The translations under genes and the position numbers were made by a program. From the NCBI RefSeq assembly GCF_016405905.1, contig NZ_JAEFCB010000001.1, positions 1,116,001 to 1,180,000 on the forward strand: 64,000 nucleotides of DNA, in the 5' to 3' direction. Below the pieces are notes generated by a model. The model saw nothing but the letters and a program-made list of their open reading frames with translations. It was not told the origin of the DNA and ran no database searches. Below are positions 9,301 through 16,825 of the stretch, piece by piece; position 1 is the stretch's first letter; every line of letters begins with the position of its first letter. Source of the stretch: Variovorax sp. IB41 (GTDB taxonomy: Bacteria > Pseudomonadota > Gammaproteobacteria > Burkholderiales > Burkholderiaceae_C).

Positions 9301-10151
9301 CCCTGCCCCAGCGCGGCGAAGGCGGTGGTGTTGAGCACGAGCTGCACGTCGTGTTCGCTGCACAGGCCCCGGAATGCGGAGAGGCACAGCGGGTCCTTCA
9401 GAGAATCGAGCGCGACCGGCAGCGGGTTCAATCCTTCGGCTTGCAGCGCGGCCGCGAGCGCGTCGAACGCCGCCGTGTTGCCCGACATCAGGTGCGAGCG
9501 GTAGAACACCAGCGCCACCACCGGCGCACCCGCGTGCCAGCCGGCGCGCAGGTCGTCGATGCCGGCGACGGTGTGCGCCGCGTCGATGCCGCGCGGCACA
9601 TGCAGCGCGACCTGCGGCAGGCTGCGCGGCGGCAGCGGCGCCTCGCCATGGCCGAGGCCGTGGAAGGCCACTGCGCGCAGGAACTGCATCGCATTGCCCG
9701 CGCCGCCCGCGCGCGTGTACTGCCAGAGCTGGCGGCTCACCGCGCGCGGCACGGTGCTGCGCGCGAGCAGGTCCTCGTCTTCCTGCAGGTCGCCCGAGAA
9801 CATCGCGAGTTGCTGGCCCTTGCGTTTCGCAAGTTTTTCGAGCTGCTGCAGCCCGTAGGCCCAGGCCGATTCGGCACCCAGGTGATCGACCACCACCACG
9901 CGCGCATGCTGCAGCACCTCGTCCACATACAGGTCGAGCGAGGCCGGCTGGCGCAGGTACATGAGGTTGGCCAGCCGCAGCGACGGGTAGCCGGGGTCGG
10001 TGGCCGCCAGCGCGGTGCGCGCGGCGGCCAGCAGCGCGAGCGTGGTGTCGGCCGAACTGAGCACCACGATGTCGCCCGGCGTCTGGTCGAGCCGGGTGAC
10101 GATGCTGTCGTCTTCGACGAAGCGTCCGGGCTGGGTGCTCAGCAGGTGCAT
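6321..10151 (-). CDS. cobN: Cobaltochelatase large subunit CobN
   Basis: A 1276-residue protein, the usual CobN/ChlH length. It contains the conserved [15 protein letters not shown] motif near the middle, [14 protein letters not shown] just after it, and the C-terminal [14 protein letters not shown] and [22 protein letters not shown] segments that characterise porphyrin-chelatase large subunits. It binds the corrin ring and inserts Co2+ in the aerobic cobalamin pathway. It starts at ATG 10151, 12 bases after cobW, and overlaps the ChlI-type gene, so cobW-cobN-chlI-VWA form one translational unit. A small Glu-Ala-Gly repeat (GEAGEAGEA, bases ~9264-9290) sits in a variable loop. Confidence 0.95.
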   Translation of the reverse strand: [1276 protein letters not shown]

Positions 10152-10163
10152 GCGGTCAGGCCG

Positions 10164-11228
10164 TCAGGCGGGCACGGCGGCCACGCCTTCGAGCGCCTTG
10201 CGCAGTGCCGCTTCGTCCAGGTCTTCGCCGATGAACACGAGGCGCGTGCGCTGCGCCTCGTCGTCGCGCCAGCGGCGGTCGAAGTGGTGGTCGAAGCGGC
10301 GGCCCACGCCTTGCACCAGCAAACGCATCGGCTTGCCCGGGATCGCGACGAAGCCCTTCACGCGGTAGATGGTGTGCTGCTCGACCAGCGTGGCGAGTGC
10401 GGCCAGCAGGGCCTCGCGGTCCATGGGCGGCAGCTCGATCACGAGCGAATCGAACTCGTCGTGGTCGTGGTCTTCCTCGTGGTCGTGGTGGCTCTCGCGC
10501 AGGTGGATCGTGGTCTCGGCCGCGCGGCCCTGGCCCAGGAGCAGCGCGAGCGGCAGCTTGCCTTCGCTCGCGGCGACGATCTTCACCTCGGGCGGCAGCT
10601 CCTCGCGCACCAGCGCCTCGACCTGCGCGCGCATGGCGTCGTCCATCAGGTCGGTCTTGTTGAGCACCACGAGGTCGGCGGCCGAGAGCTGGTCTTCGAA
10701 CAGTTCGTGCAGCGGCGATTCGTGGTCCAGGTTGGGGTCGGCGCGGCGCGCCTCGTCCACGGCTTCGGGGTTCTGGGCGAACTGGCCCGAGGCGGCGGCC
10801 GGGCCGTCGACCACGGTGACCACCGAATCGACGGTGAAGATGTTGGCGATGTCCGGCCACTGGAACGCCTGCACCAGCGGCTTGGGCAGTGCCAGGCCCG
10901 AGGTCTCGATGATCACCGCGTCGATGTCGCCGCGGCGCTCGGCCAGCTGCAGCATCACGGGCAGGAATTCTTCCTGCACGGTGCAGCAGACGCAGCCGTT
11001 GGCCAGCTCGTACAGTGCGCCTTCGCGCTCGTTGCCTTCGTCGTCGCAACCGATGCCGCAGCCGCGGAGGATCTCGCCATCGATGCCGAGCTCGCCGAAC
11101 TCGTTGACGATCACCGCGATGCGGCGGCCCTCGGCGTTCCCGAGGATGTGGCGCAGCAGGGTGGTCTTTCCGCTGCCGAGGAAGCCGGTGACGATGGTGA
11201 CGGGAATCTTGGCGTTGCTCTGTGTCAT
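10164..11228 (-). CDS. cobW: CobW-family GTP-dependent metallochaperone
   Basis: A 354-residue COG0523 GTPase. Walker A is GFLGSGKTT (residues 15-23), the metal site is GCVCCTV (Cys79, Cys81, Cys82), a second switch segment is VIIETSGLALP, and the guanine motif is NKTD. A histidine-rich stretch (SHHDHEEDHDHDE) links the GTPase to the CobW C-terminal domain. Cobalt-loaded CobW proteins deliver Co2+ to CobN, which fits its place 12 bases upstream of cobN. There is no clear Shine-Dalgarno before ATG 11228, but the N-terminus aligns well with the family. Confidence 0.93.
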   Translation of the reverse strand: MTQSNAKIPVTIVTGFLGSGKTTLLRHILGNAEGRRIAVIVNEFGELGIDGEILRGCGIGCDDEGNEREGALYELANGCVCCTVQEEFLPVMLQLAERRGDIDAVIIETSGLALPKPLVQAFQWPDIANIFTVDSVVTVVDGPAAASGQFAQNPEAVDEARRADPNLDHESPLHELFEDQLSAADLVVLNKTDLMDDAMRAQVEALVREELPPEVKIVAASEGKLPLALLLGQGRAAETTIHLRESHHDHEEDHDHDEFDSLVIELPPMDREALLAALATLVEQHTIYRVKGFVAIPGKPMRLLVQGVGRRFDHHFDRRWRDDEAQRTRLVFIGEDLDEAALRKALEGVAAVPA

Positions 11229-11324
11229 GGAATGGAGGTTTTCAGGCGCCGGAGCGCGAAGAGAAGGGGCGGCACGCTACGGCTCGCCGCAAGCGGACTG
11301 CGGCGTGCGTGCGACGGATTCAGC

Positions 11325-12002
11325 TCAGACGCCGCCGTACAGGCGGCGCTCGACGAAGACGGTGCCTTGCAGACGGCGCCAGCCCTTGGCCGCGGCCAGC
11401 ACGCCCAGGTCGACCAGCGGCTCGACCAGCACGACGGTCATGTAGGCCGCGCCGAAGCTGGCGATCTGGCCGAGGTTCTCCAGGCCCGTGCCGCGTCCGT
11501 AGAGCGCCCAGAAGCCGACCCAGACCACGATGCCGCCCTGGTAGGCCACGGACAGCTTGAAGGCCTGCTGGTAGCTCAGGTCCACGTAGGCCACGTTCTC
11601 GGGAATGATCCGCCGCGCGAGCGCGGCCGTCGCGAACAGGGGCACCAGCAAGGTGGTGACGTTCATGCCGAACTGCGGGATGTCCTGCGGCTCGAAGAAC
11701 AGGCCCTGGATCAGCAGCCCGCCCGCCAGGCCGATGGCCGCGGGCGCGAGCCCGAACACCAGCAAGAGCGTGGTGCCCAGGATCAGGTGCACCTCCGACA
11801 CGCCCACCGGGTGGTGCGGCAGCACCTCGAAGAAGCAGAACACCAGCGCCACGGCAATGGCCGAGCGCAGCGCCAGGGCGGCGGGGCCGTCCTTCACGAG
11901 GGTGTCGAAGGCCACCTTGCCTGTGTAGGCCAGCGCGGCGGCTGCCGTCGCGTAGCTGAGGAAAATCTTGGATCCGTCGACGAGACCTGGTTCGATGTGC
12001 AT
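11325..12002 (-). CDS. CbiM-like energy-coupling-factor permease (cobalt uptake S component)
   Basis: A 225-residue integral membrane protein. It starts with the CbiM hallmark: an N-terminal Met-His (MHIEPGLVDGSK), whose amino group and His2 bind the metal in known CbiM/NikM proteins. Six or seven hydrophobic helices follow, with a further histidine cluster in VLPHHPVGVSEVH. The start at 12002 is fixed by a perfect AGGAGGT seven bases upstream and by the need for a free Met-His N-terminus. CbiN, CbiQ and CbiO are not next to it, which is unusual. It may work alone or recruit a shared ECF module. Its position before cobW supports cobalt as substrate. Confidence 0.8.
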   Translation of the reverse strand: MHIEPGLVDGSKIFLSYATAAAALAYTGKVAFDTLVKDGPAALALRSAIAVALVFCFFEVLPHHPVGVSEVHLILGTTLLLVFGLAPAAIGLAGGLLIQGLFFEPQDIPQFGMNVTTLLVPLFATAALARRIIPENVAYVDLSYQQAFKLSVAYQGGIVVWVGFWALYGRGTGLENLGQIASFGAAYMTVVLVEPLVDLGVLAAAKGWRRLQGTVFVERRLYGGV

Positions 12003-12074
12003 CGAGCACCTCCTGTAGTGCACCGCAGTGCGAAAGTTGATTGTTGGTGGATGGGATGGATCACGCAAGCGCCG

Positions 12075-13616
12075 TCATGAACGCTGGAGCGCGCGCGGCG
12101 CTGCGGACACGGCCGACGCCCTGGGCTTGCGCCGCAGCCGCCGCCAGCCGATCACCACGCCGCTGGCCGAGGCGACCGTGCCGACGATCGACAGCAGCCA
12201 CACGACGATGTCCCAGGCGGGGCGGTAGTGAATGAGCCACGGAAAATCGAGGCTGTGCGCGGCGTTGAAGAGCCAGCGGCGCAGGCGCGAATTGCTGTCG
12301 TTGCTGCCGGCGACCTGGCCGCTGGACGGGTCGATGTAGATCCAGCTGCGCGCGGCATCGTCGAATTCGAGGCGCCAGATGGGCACGGTGCGCTCGCGGT
12401 GGTGGCCGTACCAGTGGAAGTCTTCGCGCGTCTGCAGCGTGGCCTGTGTCACGCCGGCGCCGGGGCGAAGTCGGGTGGCGGCGCGCACGATGTCGTCGCG
12501 GGCGATCGATGCGGGGGCGCCCGTGGCGGCATCGACCACGCGCACGCGGGCCTCTGCATCGCGCAATTGCAGCAGCGGGCGGCCGTCGAACCACATCGGC
12601 AGTGCTTCGCGCGGCGCGGCGGCGCCCTCGCCTGCCGGCAGCTGCGCAGGCGGCCAGGGGAACGGCGATGAACCGGCGCCCGTGTAGCTGGCCATCGCAG
12701 CCGCGTCGCCGCGGTTGCGCTCGAACCATTTGTTCGGGTTCATCGAGAGCCAGCCGCTCACGATCCAGGTCAGCACGAAGAAGCCGCCGATGAGGCCGGC
12801 GATGTGGTGCCAGGCCATCCACCCCGTGTACGGTGTGACCGCACCGTTGCGGAAGCGCCGGCGCAGCCGGATGCGCAGGATGCCGATGACGATGCCCGTC
12901 ACCGCCGAGACGATGCAGGCGGCCGAGAGCCACACCACCACGTCGTGCCACAGCGGCGGGTCGGCGCGCAGCGGCGTGAAGTAGATCCAGTGCGGCACGG
13001 AGCCCAGCCAGTTCCACAAGCGCTCGGCGCGGTGGGTGTCGCGCACCACTTCGCCGGTGCGCGAGGACACGTAGAGCTCGGTGCCGGCCGCGTCGCCGAC
13101 CTCGATGCGGTGCAGCGGGCGCAGCGGGTCGAGGCCCTGCGGCACGGTCCACTGGTCGCGCTCCAGCGTCTCGGCCCAGCGCGCGCCGGGCTGGCCCGAG
13201 AAGTCGCGGGCGATGGCCTCGGCCTGCGCGGCATCGACCGGCCCGAGCACCCGGCCGTCGCGCGCGGACACCGCATGCCGCCCGCCGCGCGCATCGACGA
13301 TGCGCCACACGGGCTGCGGATCGGCGCCGCCCTGCGTCTCCAGCGCCATGCGCCGCGGCGGCTGCGCGCGCAGCGCCTCGGGCAACGCATCGAGCGCAGC
13401 CGATGGCGCGACCAGCGCCTCGTCGAAACGCACCGGGCGAAGGCCGGCCAGGCGCTCCTCGTCCGTGAGGTTGGGATACCCCACGTACATCATCACCACG
13501 CCCGAGACGAACCACATGACGAACAGCAGGCAGCCGCCGATGCCCAGCCACCGGTGCGTCCAGTAGAGCCAGTGGCGGATGCGGGGCCAGGCGCGGCGCC
13601 ATGCGGACGCCAACAA
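12075..13616 (-). CDS. PepSY-associated TM domain protein
   Basis: About 513 residues. The protein has an N-terminal membrane anchor (WLYWTHRWLGIGG...), the PepSY_TM fold with periplasmic loops, and two further helix pairs around GWMAWHHIAGLIGGFF and IHYRPAWDIVVWLLS. This is the architecture of iron-regulated membrane proteins paired with TonB receptors. There is no ATG near the expected start; TTG at 13616 or 13613 gives the cleanest N-terminus. The frame continues upstream through the REP-like palindrome, which is unlikely to be coding. It lies between the riboswitch-led TonB receptor and the cobalt genes, so a role in reductive release or passage of a cobalt or corrinoid ligand is inferred. 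Confidence 0.78.
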   Translation of the reverse strand: MLASAWRRAWPRIRHWLYWTHRWLGIGGCLLFVMWFVSGVVMMYVGYPNLTDEERLAGLRPVRFDEALVAPSAALDALPEALRAQPPRRMALETQGGADPQPVWRIVDARGGRHAVSARDGRVLGPVDAAQAEAIARDFSGQPGARWAETLERDQWTVPQGLDPLRPLHRIEVGDAAGTELYVSSRTGEVVRDTHRAERLWNWLGSVPHWIYFTPLRADPPLWHDVVVWLSAACIVSAVTGIVIGILRIRLRRRFRNGAVTPYTGWMAWHHIAGLIGGFFVLTWIVSGWLSMNPNKWFERNRGDAAAMASYTGAGSSPFPWPPAQLPAGEGAAAPREALPMWFDGRPLLQLRDAEARVRVVDAATGAPASIARDDIVRAATRLRPGAGVTQATLQTREDFHWYGHHRERTVPIWRLEFDDAARSWIYIDPSSGQVAGSNDSNSRLRRWLFNAAHSLDFPWLIHYRPAWDIVVWLLSIVGTVASASGVVIGWRRLRRKPRASAVSAAPRALQRS

Positions 13617-13661
13617 CGACCGTTCGGGTTGAGACTCTCGTTCTGGCCGCGACTCCCCCAA

Positions 13662-13721
13662 CCGTTCGGGCTGAGCTTGTCGAAGCCTCGCGCGGCGCTT
13701 CGACAAGCTCAGCGTGAACGG
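13662..13721. repeat. REP-like palindrome (copy 1)
   Basis: A 60-base inverted repeat. The arms are CTGAGCTTGTCGAAGC and GCTTCGACAAGCTCAG, flanked by CCGTTCGGG on the left and GTGAACGG on the right. A second nearly identical copy lies at 28717-28776. A degenerate half-copy (CCGTTCGGGTTGAG) begins at 13620. It sits in the gap between the TonB receptor and PepSY genes and could form a strong RNA hairpin in their transcript. Confidence 0.85.
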
Positions 13722-13759
13722 ACTTTTATTGTTTGGCACGACTTGAACGCAGCCCGCTG

Positions 13760-15949
13760 TCAGAAGTTCACCAACGCCGACAGCTCGAACGAGCGCGGCC
13801 GGCCCAGCAGCCACTGGTTGCCGCTGTTCGAGAACGACACCGGGTAGGTGCGGTTGGCCAGGTTGTAGGCCCGGAACGCGAGCTTGAGCGACGGGCTCGC
13901 CTGCCAGCTCACGCCCGCGTCGGCCACGGTGTAGGAGCCGATCTTGCGCGAGTTGGCCGCATCGACCTGGCGCGGGCCGACGTAGCGCACGCCGAACTCG
14001 GCCTCCCACTGCGGCATGAAGCGCCAGTTGAGCCAGAGGTTGGCGGCCTCCTCGGGCACGCCGGCCGGCGTGTTGCCGGCGCGCGAGATGAGCGTGCGGC
14101 CCGAGGCCTCGTTGAAGTCGTCGTAGCGCGCGCGCAGCTTGGCCACGTTGGCCTCGATCCGGAGCGTGGAGGTGAGCGCCAGGTCGAGCGTGGCCTCGAT
14201 GCCTTCGGAGGACTGCTGGCCGATCTGCTGCGTGACGGTCGGGTCGTTGGCGTCGCGCGAGAGCAGCTTTTTCTTCTCGATGCGGTAGGCCGCCACGGTC
14301 CAGGCGCCGCGGCCATCGGCCAGCTGGCGCTTGTAGCCGACCTCGACCTGCTTGCCGGTGCTGAGATCAAAGGTGGCCTGCGAGGCCGAGGTGGTGACCA
14401 GCGAGCCCAGCGGATCGGCCGCGCGCGCGACCTGCGCGTAGAACGACTGCGACGCATCGGGCGCGTACACCACGCCCAGGCGCCCCGTGCCGTAGACGAA
14501 GGTCTTCTGGAAGTTGTTGGCCGCGCTCTGCAAGTCGCTGCGCGCGATCTTCGCGTGGTCCCAGCGCAGGCTCCCGACCACGGACCATTGCTCGTTGAAG
14601 GCCAGCTTGTCTTCGGCGAAGAAGGCGTAGGTGCTGGTCCTGGTCTTGTAGCGCGGCGTGTAGGCCACCGGCGAGGCGTAGACGCCGGGGTCGAAGACGA
14701 AGGGGTCCACCACCGAGCGGCCGCCGTAGGGTGAGTCGTTGGTGTGCAGGAAGTCGATGCGGTTGGCGTCGAAGCCCACCAGCACCTGGTTCTTCATGCC
14801 GAAGAGCGAATGCCTGAAGGTGGCGTCGGTGCGGTTGCCGGTCTGCTCCTGGTCGTGGCCGATTTCCAGGTAATCGCCGCGCGTCACGCGGCGCGTGGTG
14901 GCGTTGTAGGTGTAGGTCTCGCTGTTGCGCCAGTGGCGCTTGCTGTCCAGGCGGTAGAGCTGGTTGCGCACGGTGACGGCGTCGTTGGGCATCCACTGCG
15001 CGTCGAAGCGGGTCCAGCGGTCGCGGTACTTGATCTCGGCGTCGTCGGGGTTGTAGTTCTGCTCGCGGCTGAGGCTGCTCACGCGACCGTTGATGAGCGG
15101 CACGCCGTAGTAGCGCTGCGGCGACTGGCGGCCCTCGTCGTGCGAGAGCGTGAACTGCAGCTGCGGCGATACATCGAGCCGCACCGCGCCGCCCACGGCC
15201 AGGCTCTCGGCATCGCCGCGCACCATGAAGCCGTCGGTCTTGCGGTGGCTGATGTCGAAGCGGTAGGAGAGCATGTCGTTGATCGCCCCGCCGCTGCCGA
15301 AGGCGACCTGGCGCGTGGCGTCGGAGCCGGCGGTGACGAGCGCCTCGTTCTGGATCGGGCCGCGCGTGGGCTTCTTGGGCACCACGTTGATCGCACCGCC
15401 GATGGCGCCCTCGCCGAACATCACCGAGGCGGCGCCGCGCAGCACCTCGATGCGGTCGACCGACCAGGTGTCGAACGGGAAGGTGACGGTGCCCGCGCCC
15501 GCGTAGAGGCGCGTGCCGTCGAACAGCTGCATCACCGAGCCATGGCCGCTGAAGCCGCGTGCCGCCAGCGCCGTGCCGCCGTTGCCGGGGCCGGGCGAGC
15601 CAGTGATGCCGGTGGCGCGGGTGACGGCATCGATCACCGAGACGTCGCCGCGCGCGCGGATGGTGTCGCCGGTCAGCACCTCGATGCTCGCGGGGGTCTC
15701 CAGCGGCGTGAGGCCCAGGCGGCTGCCGGTGTGCGAAGGCTCGTCGATGGCCAGCGGCGAGCGGCGGCTGGCCTCGACCTGCACCGGCGCCAGACCGCTG
15801 GTGCCGCGGCTGTCGCCCGCCGCCTCACCCGATTGCGCCAAGGCGCCGCCTGGCGCGAAAGCCAGGCTCAACCCCAATGAAAGACCCGAAAGGCGTGCCC
15901 ATTGCAGCGGCGCGTCCGTGCGATCGCGCGCCGGCGATGCTTGACCCAT
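13760..15949 (-). CDS. TonB-dependent outer-membrane receptor under cobalamin-riboswitch control
   Basis: A 729-residue receptor with a signal peptide ending near GGALAQ. The plug domain has IDAVTRATGI, RGFSGHGSVMQLFDGTR and the VDRIEVLRGAASVMFGEGAIGGAINVVPK motif. A 22-strand-type barrel follows and ends in a C-terminal phenylalanine (ELSALVNF). By sequence style it belongs to the siderophore-receptor branch (FhuE/FecA-like), not classical BtuB. However, its 5' leader carries a complete cobalamin riboswitch, so its ligand should be a corrinoid, or a cobalt chelate needed when B12 is low. The start ATG 15949 has GGAGAAG upstream. A PepSY membrane protein follows downstream. Confidence 0.9.
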   Translation of the reverse strand: MGQASPARDRTDAPLQWARLSGLSLGLSLAFAPGGALAQSGEAAGDSRGTSGLAPVQVEASRRSPLAIDEPSHTGSRLGLTPLETPASIEVLTGDTIRARGDVSVIDAVTRATGITGSPGPGNGGTALAARGFSGHGSVMQLFDGTRLYAGAGTVTFPFDTWSVDRIEVLRGAASVMFGEGAIGGAINVVPKKPTRGPIQNEALVTAGSDATRQVAFGSGGAINDMLSYRFDISHRKTDGFMVRGDAESLAVGGAVRLDVSPQLQFTLSHDEGRQSPQRYYGVPLINGRVSSLSREQNYNPDDAEIKYRDRWTRFDAQWMPNDAVTVRNQLYRLDSKRHWRNSETYTYNATTRRVTRGDYLEIGHDQEQTGNRTDATFRHSLFGMKNQVLVGFDANRIDFLHTNDSPYGGRSVVDPFVFDPGVYASPVAYTPRYKTRTSTYAFFAEDKLAFNEQWSVVGSLRWDHAKIARSDLQSAANNFQKTFVYGTGRLGVVYAPDASQSFYAQVARAADPLGSLVTTSASQATFDLSTGKQVEVGYKRQLADGRGAWTVAAYRIEKKKLLSRDANDPTVTQQIGQQSSEGIEATLDLALTSTLRIEANVAKLRARYDDFNEASGRTLISRAGNTPAGVPEEAANLWLNWRFMPQWEAEFGVRYVGPRQVDAANSRKIGSYTVADAGVSWQASPSLKLAFRAYNLANRTYPVSFSNSGNQWLLGRPRSFELSALVNF

Positions 15950-15965
15950 GTGACTTCTCCTCGCG

Positions 15966-15983
15966 GCCTGCGTCCCCGCAGGC
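15966..15983 (-). promoter_or_regulatory. Hairpin just upstream of the TonB receptor ribosome binding site
   Basis: On the minus strand GCCTGCG-GGGA-CGCAGGC forms a perfect 7-bp stem with a 4-base loop. It lies a few bases before the GAGGAGAAG ribosome binding site of the TonB receptor and downstream of the cobalamin riboswitch core. Its position fits an expression-platform element, but how it couples to the aptamer is inferred. Confidence 0.5.
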
Positions 15984-16096
15984 TCCTGACCGAATGAGGA
16001 CGTCGAGGGAGGCGGCTAGCGGGCGGGCCGGTCGCGCGAGGGGCGAAGCGGCTTGCCCGGACCCGCACTCCCGCAGCGTCCGATGGCGGTTGCGAA

Positions 16097-16344
16097 GGCC
16101 GGTATCCGGGCTTGCGGAGCGCTTCGATGGCACTGTGCGTGCGCATCGGAGCCGAAACCCTCGCCTTCCCACGCCGAAGCGCAGTGGCTGCCGATGCCGC
16201 AGGGGGCATCGACGCGAGGTTTTCCAGATCCGCTGACCGTTGCGGGGGCAGCGCAGGAATGGATGCGTCCGTGAAGACGCAGCGCACCTGCTTCCCGTTT
16301 AACCCCCAGGCCACTGAATGGCATGCGGGGCACCTTCGAACCGT
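16097..16344 (-). promoter_or_regulatory. Cobalamin (B12) riboswitch
   Basis: Read on the minus strand, the leader contains all conserved cobalamin aptamer blocks in order. They are GGTTCGAAGGTGCC (near 16344-16330), TTAAACGGGAAGCAGGTG (near 16300-16285), the core GCTGCCCCCGCAACGGT (near 16252-16236), GCCACTG (near 16190), GGGAAGGCG (near 16170), and the B12 box AAGCCCGGATACCGGCC (near 16114-16098). It precedes the TonB receptor by about 150 bases. In known systems, adenosyl- or hydroxocobalamin binding shuts off translation or transcription of the downstream gene. The cobalt-import and chelatase genes behind it would be co-regulated if read through. Confidence 0.93.
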
Positions 16345-16387
16345 GTGGGTGGTCTTGCTAAGAAAAGCTTACAACCCGACCGGCGGA

Positions 16388-16393
16388 ATTATA
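16388..16393 (-). promoter_or_regulatory. -10 element (TATAAT) upstream of the cobalamin riboswitch
   Basis: A perfect sigma-70 TATAAT on the minus strand, placed so that transcription would begin around 16380, some 35 bases before the first conserved riboswitch block. No good -35 hexamer is visible in the GC-rich sequence upstream, so the promoter may need an activator or be weak. Confidence 0.5.
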
Positions 16394-16437
16394 GGGAGCG
16401 CCCTCGGCGCGAGGACCGCGCGCCCCGCTCGGCGACT

Positions 16438-16689
16438 TCAGGCGGGTTTTCCTTCGGTGCCGAACAGCCGCCGCATCACCGCGACGCCGGCCACCAGTGC
16501 GTTCGAGTAGCTGGCGTAGGGGTCGTGCGCGGCTTCCAACGGCACGTAGACATGACGCTGGTCGCCGGTCGCATCGCCGCCAGCGCCGTCCACGGTTTCT
16601 TCCATCAGCACCCAATAGAACTCGCCCACCTCCAGCTCGTGGACGGTCAGCGCGATGTTGCGGGGATGGGGCATGGGGATGCGTTTCAT
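16438..16689 (-). CDS. Small hypothetical protein
   Basis: An 83-residue soluble protein. It begins MKRIPMPHPRNIALTVHELE and contains the aromatic segment EFYWVLMEET; the C-terminal half is a helix (SNALVAGVAVMRRLFGTE). No signal peptide or membrane segment is visible, and I do not recognise a family. ATG 16689 gives a compact protein. It lies upstream of, and in the same direction as, the riboswitch promoter but ends before it, so it is probably a separate transcript. Confidence 0.6.
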   Translation of the reverse strand: MKRIPMPHPRNIALTVHELEVGEFYWVLMEETVDGAGGDATGDQRHVYVPLEAAHDPYASYSNALVAGVAVMRRLFGTEGKPA

Positions 16690-16825
16690 GGCAGCGTATT
16701 TCTGTCAATGAATGGGACAAGAGCGCGGTTGACAGCTTCCGGAGCTTCCGGGCTTCTCCTACAGAGCTTGCGCGGGGTGGGAACTAAGGTTGTTTCAGGC
16801 ACCTTCATCAAAACCAGGAGGCAAC

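Noticed and set aside
7620..12080. Very long open plus-strand frame across cobN and cobW
   Set aside because: Its translation lacks any domain and is rich in Arg, His, Gln and Val; cobN and cobW on the minus strand have all their motifs.
13617..14009. Upstream extension of the PepSY protein frame
   Set aside because: The extension would read through the REP-like palindrome and into the antisense of the TonB receptor.
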